Source: Thiomargarita sp. (GTDB lineage Bacteria > Pseudomonadota > Gammaproteobacteria > Beggiatoales > Beggiatoaceae). Taken from it: DNA of 7,917 nt. Below are positions 4,925-7,917 of this stretch, piece by piece; the stretch's first letter is position 1; each line of letters starts with the position of its first letter. A program made the position numbers and the translations under genes. The stretch is taken from NCBI GenBank assembly GCA_020721025.1, contig DYNO01000067.1:7732-15648 (forward strand), read 5' to 3'. The notes under the pieces were generated by a model that saw only the letters and a list, made by a program, of their open reading frames with translations, ran no database searches and was not told the origin of the DNA.

Positions 4925-7318
4925 ATGATTCATAAACCCAAAAAATCTACTCGCCGTGTTCTTGATGAACGCGCCACCATCGCCGCAATCATCAATAAAC
5001 GGCAACGGACGACAACCCGAGCTGCTTCTGCTGAATTTCGCTTTACTCTCAAATGGCGTTTGCTCGTCCTCGTTATGCTCATGATTCCACTTATATCTTA
5101 TATAAATTGGGTGAATGACAAAGTTCGTAAGCAATTTGATGGGAAACGTTGGGCAATCCCTGCGTCGGTGTATGCGCGCCCCATGGAATTTTACAAGGAT
5201 GTGGAACTGAGCGCGGATATGTTGGATGAGGAGCTCAAAGCCATCGGTTATCAACAAACCTCTCAATTGAGTCAAGCGGGACAGTATCGACGGCGCGGAG
5301 ATCAGTTTTTTTTGATGACACGAGGTTTTAAATTTTGGGACAGTGAAGAACCTTCGCGTACAGTGCAAATCAATATTCAAGAGGGTAAGGTAGAATCGGT
5401 GATTAATTTGAATAATAATCAACCGAATACGTTGATGCGCCTAGAACCCAAGTTGATCGGGAAAATTTATCCCACGAAGCAGGAAGATCGATTGATTGTG
5501 CATCTCACGGAAGTGCCTAAGTTTCTCATTACTGGCATGATTGCGACAGAAGATCGCCAGTTTTACTATCACAATGGTCTGAGTGTTCGCGGCATTTTAC
5601 GCGCCATGTTGGCAAACTACCGGGCTGGGGAATTGACTCAAGGCGGTAGTACGATCACGCAACAGTTGGTGAAAAATATGTTGTTGACTTCAGAACGTAG
5701 TGTGAATCGTAAGCTGAATGAGGCGATGATGTCGTTGTCACTCGAATGGCATTATACCAAAGAACAAATTTTAGAAGCCTATCTCAATGAAGTATTCTTG
5801 GGGCAGGATGGCAAACGGGCGATTCATGGCGTGGGAATGGCAGCATGGTTTTATTTTAACCGTCCAGTTGATGAGTTGAAACTGCATGAGGCTGCCATGT
5901 TAGTCGGATTGGTAAAAGCTGCGTCCGATTATAATCCACGTAAATATCCCGAACGCGCCAAGTCTCGGCGGGATTTGGTGTTAGATTTGATGGCAGATCA
6001 GGGTTATATTAAACGAATCGAAGCCAATAAAGCGAAGGAACTTCCGTTGGGCGTGGTGGATGAATCAACCTCTGACGCTTCCAAAATTTCGCCCTATCCT
6101 GCTTTTCTGGAACTGGTGCATCATCAACTGCGGGAATATTATCGGGAATCGGATTTAAGTTCAGACGGTTTGCAAGTTTTCACCACCCTAGACCCCATTT
6201 TGCAACGCCATGCAGAAGAAGCCATGACCAAGGGTATTGTCAATTTGGAAAAAACTCATGGGGGCTCGACGCGGCGTTTGGAAGGGGCAATGGTGGTAAC
6301 GAGCACCGATAATGGCGAAGTGTTAGCCCTAGTGAACGGACGCAATCCGCGCTTTATGGGATTTAATCGACCATTAAATGCTGCACGACAAATCGGTTCA
6401 TTGGTCAAGGCAGCAATTTATCTCACCGCGTTAGAAAATGGTTTTTCATTGACCAGTACACTCAACGATTCACCTTACACATGGGTTGATAAAAAAACTG
6501 GGGTGGCGTGGCGACCTAAAAATTATGATTTCCGTTCCCATGGACAAGTTCCTTTGATAAATGCGTTAGCAAATTCGTACAATCTCGCGGCAGTGCGTTT
6601 GGCTTCTAATTTCGGCGTAGATAAAATTCGCAATACTATCAGTCGAATGGGAGTCAAGCGTAAAGTGGAATCGCATCCCACCATGTTATTGGGGAGTCTC
6701 GGTTTAACCCCGCTGGAAGTGGCGCAGATGTATCATACAATTGCCAGTGGGGGATTTCGCACCCCGTTGGCAACCATTCGTTACGTGATGAATCAAAACG
6801 GTAAGCAATTAAGAAATAACGGATTTTTTAGTGAACCAGCGTTTGATTCCGGCTCAGTGTTCTTACTGCAACATGCGTTACAACATGCGTTTCGTGCGGG
6901 AACAGGCAAACGGGTGGGGCAACAATTTCCCAGTAGTTTGATGCTGGGCGGAAAAACTGGCACCACCAATGAGATGAGGGACAGTTGGTTTGCGGGTTTT
7001 GGCGGGCAATATTCCGTTGTGACTTGGTTGGGACGGGATGATAATAAACCGATGGGACTCAGTGGGGGACAGGGCGCGTTGCAGGTTTGGGGGAGTTTTA
7101 TGAAATCGGTTAAAATGAAAGCCGTCAAACCTGTCACTCCGAATAATGTTGAGTGGCGTACTACCAGTGGCGGAATGAGTGTACCATTCATCGCGAATCG
7201 CAACCCTTCGTCTCCCCCATTTTCTCCCAGTCCTGAAAAATCTTTTGGGCAGAAATCGGTGGCGAATAGTGACGATCTGATGTCATTCACTGTCTCTCCC
7301 CGTGCGGCAAAACCTTGA
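4925..7318 (+). CDS. mrcB: Penicillin-binding protein 1B, bifunctional peptidoglycan glycosyltransferase/transpeptidase
   Basis: This is a class A PBP of 797 aa that polymerises lipid II and cross-links peptides at the inner membrane. A basic cytoplasmic tail (1-43) precedes one membrane helix (about 44-62, WRLLVLVMLMIPLISYINW). A UB2H-like region at about 75-165 (WAIPASVYARPMEFY onward) is the docking domain for the outer-membrane activator LpoB in enterobacteria. The GT51 domain has EDRQFYYHNG (E209), QGGSTITQQLVKNM (239-252), RKLNE (E266) and ILEAYLNEVFLGQ (282-294). E209 and E266 are 57 residues apart, as are E233 and E290 in E. coli PBP1b. The transpeptidase has SLVK (S492, K495), SYN (551-553) and KTGT (677-680). 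The tail after about 755 is rich in Pro and Ser. An in-frame TAA at 4919-4921 leaves ATG 4925 as the only sensible start; there is no Shine-Dalgarno site. The FixH-family gene follows after 13 bp. PBP1C is excluded by the UB2H region and the layout; PBP1A is unlikely. Confidence 0.97.
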   Translation: MIHKPKKSTRRVLDERATIAAIINKRQRTTTRAASAEFRFTLKWRLLVLVMLMIPLISYINWVNDKVRKQFDGKRWAIPASVYARPMEFYKDVELSADMLDEELKAIGYQQTSQLSQAGQYRRRGDQFFLMTRGFKFWDSEEPSRTVQINIQEGKVESVINLNNNQPNTLMRLEPKLIGKIYPTKQEDRLIVHLTEVPKFLITGMIATEDRQFYYHNGLSVRGILRAMLANYRAGELTQGGSTITQQLVKNMLLTSERSVNRKLNEAMMSLSLEWHYTKEQILEAYLNEVFLGQDGKRAIHGVGMAAWFYFNRPVDELKLHEAAMLVGLVKAASDYNPRKYPERAKSRRDLVLDLMADQGYIKRIEANKAKELPLGVVDESTSDASKISPYPAFLELVHHQLREYYRESDLSSDGLQVFTTLDPILQRHAEEAMTKGIVNLEKTHGGSTRRLEGAMVVTSTDNGEVLALVNGRNPRFMGFNRPLNAARQIGSLVKAAIYLTALENGFSLTSTLNDSPYTWVDKKTGVAWRPKNYDFRSHGQVPLINALANSYNLAAVRLASNFGVDKIRNTISRMGVKRKVESHPTMLLGSLGLTPLEVAQMYHTIASGGFRTPLATIRYVMNQNGKQLRNNGFFSEPAFDSGSVFLLQHALQHAFRAGTGKRVGQQFPSSLMLGGKTGTTNEMRDSWFAGFGGQYSVVTWLGRDDNKPMGLSGGQGALQVWGSFMKSVKMKAVKPVTPNNVEWRTTSGGMSVPFIANRNPSSPPFSPSPEKSFGQKSVANSDDLMSFTVSPRAAKP

Positions 7319-7322
7319 GGAA
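7317..7322 (+). promoter_or_regulatory. Ribosome-binding site of the FixH-family gene
   Basis: GAGGAA overlaps the mrcB stop codon TGA (7316-7318) and lies 9 nt before ATG 7332. It decides the start against an in-frame GTG at 7302 that falls inside mrcB. The placement implies that translation follows on from mrcB. Confidence 0.6.
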
Positions 7323-7331
7323 TATTGTATT

Positions 7332-7838
7332 ATGCCGAATTTATCTGTGAAAAAATCGTGGTATCGTGAACCTTATGTATGGATGCTGATTACTTTTCCG
7401 TCAGCGGCGGTGATTGGGGGTTTTATTACCTTGAGTTTGGCAATTCAATCCAGCGATGGCATAGTGGAAGATGATTATTACAAACGGGGCTTAGAAATTA
7501 ATCGCACCTTGGATCGGGATAAAGCCGCGGTGACTCATGGCTTGATGGCAGATGTGACTTTTAATGTGGCTGACAAATTGATTACGATAGCTTTTACCAG
7601 CAAACCTGAGTATCAATTGCCTGACAGTGTAGTGATTAGTTTTAAACATCATACTCGTCAAGGTTTTGATCAAAAAGTCTTATTGCAACGCATTGATGCA
7701 ACTCACTATCAGTTACCCTTGCCGGAATTAACCGCCGGAGATTGGACTTTAGAATTGGCAGCAGCCGACTGGCGATTGATGCGGTCGGTAAAAATGCCAA
7801 TGAAGATGAGCCGAGATTTCAGATTGACACCGTTGTAA
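7332..7838 (+). CDS. fixH: FixH-family membrane protein, probable cbb3 oxidase maturation factor
   Basis: This is a 168-aa protein with a short cytoplasmic N-terminus, SWYREPYVWMLITFPSAAV, leading into one membrane helix (about 16-38). The signature VEDDYYKRGLEINRTLDRD follows (45-63), then a periplasmic beta-rich domain ending around GDWTLELAAADWRL. The W-Y-x-EP-x-W opening, the proline in the membrane segment and DDYYK-x-G are typical of proteobacterial FixH proteins. These are encoded with ccoN/ccoG/ccoI/ccoS and linked to copper delivery and assembly of cbb3-type cytochrome oxidase. ATG 7332 is chosen because GAGGAA lies 9 nt upstream; an upstream GTG at 7302 would add ten residues inside mrcB. 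It is complete, ending TAA 7836-7838. Here it follows mrcB by 13 bp instead of sitting inside a visible cco cluster, so its role in respiration rests on family membership alone. The cco genes may lie to the right, outside the window. Confidence 0.85.
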   Translation: MPNLSVKKSWYREPYVWMLITFPSAAVIGGFITLSLAIQSSDGIVEDDYYKRGLEINRTLDRDKAAVTHGLMADVTFNVADKLITIAFTSKPEYQLPDSVVISFKHHTRQGFDQKVLLQRIDATHYQLPLPELTAGDWTLELAAADWRLMRSVKMPMKMSRDFRLTPL

Positions 7839-7852
7839 AAGTAATTTTTATC

Positions 7853-7917
7853 CGTTGCCAGAAATTAATTGAATCACCAAGTTGTGATCACTACAATTTG
7901 ATGATTCACAGGCAACG
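7853..7917. repeat. Compound inverted repeat downstream of the FixH gene, reaching the window edge
   Basis: Three nested pairs are visible. CGTTGCC (7853-7859) pairs with GGCAACG (7911-7917), TGAATCA (7870-7876) with TGATTCA (7902-7908), and AAGTTGT (7879-7885) with ACAATTT (7893-7899, one G-T pair). The loop is GATCACT. The left arm carries a 10-nt bulge (7860-7869) against 2 nt on the right. As RNA it would fold into a long hairpin and could end the mrcB-fixH transcript, but any T-run would lie beyond the window. As DNA it could be a REP/MITE-like palindromic unit. Confidence 0.5.

Noticed and set aside
4892..5422. 176-codon minus-strand frame opposite the mrcB start
   Set aside because: It is antisense to a clearly functional PBP1b N-terminus, with no family resemblance and no ribosome site; a shadow of mrcB.
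6793..7290. 165-codon minus-strand frame opposite the mrcB transpeptidase end
   Set aside because: It is antisense to the conserved KTGT region; no independent evidence.

Overview
The window looks like chromosomal DNA of a moderately AT-rich gammaproteobacterium. The evidence is a UB2H-type penicillin-binding protein 1B, a PriA helicase whose zinc-cysteine spacing is identical to that of E. coli, and a FixH-family protein of the proteobacterial cbb3-oxidase type. The mix of housekeeping genes with a conflict-type gene pair and a large AT-rich spacer would suit a sulfur-oxidising Thiotrichales-like lineage, but that is only a guess.

Layout. Bases 1-1738 (minus strand) hold an accessory two-gene unit. 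A small all-helical, HEPN-like protein (about 142-150 aa) overlaps by ATGA the start of a large MinD/ParA-type ATPase with the variant P-loop KGGVGRTT. The ATPase runs off the left edge, with 429 residues visible. Bases 1784-4027 (minus strand) hold priA, the replication-restart helicase, about 45 bp upstream of the accessory pair on the same strand. Bases 4034-4924 are an AT-rich divergent intergenic region with no convincing gene. It has a candidate priA promoter and several inverted and direct repeats. Bases 4925-7318 (plus strand) encode a complete bifunctional peptidoglycan synthase PBP1b (mrcB). It is followed after 13 bp by a FixH-family membrane protein (7332-7838). The window ends in a strong compound inverted repeat (7853-7917).

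Function. priA, mrcB and the FixH gene are housekeeping genes for replication restart, cell-wall synthesis and probably cbb3 oxidase maturation. They are intact, with all the catalytic residues I could check in place. The part most likely to be novel is the HEPN-like/KGGVGRTT-ATPase pair. Its arrangement (a small putative effector or adaptor translationally coupled to a regulatory NTPase of a clade seen in conflict systems) suggests a defence or signalling module, possibly with further genes beyond the left edge. The function is inferred, not shown.
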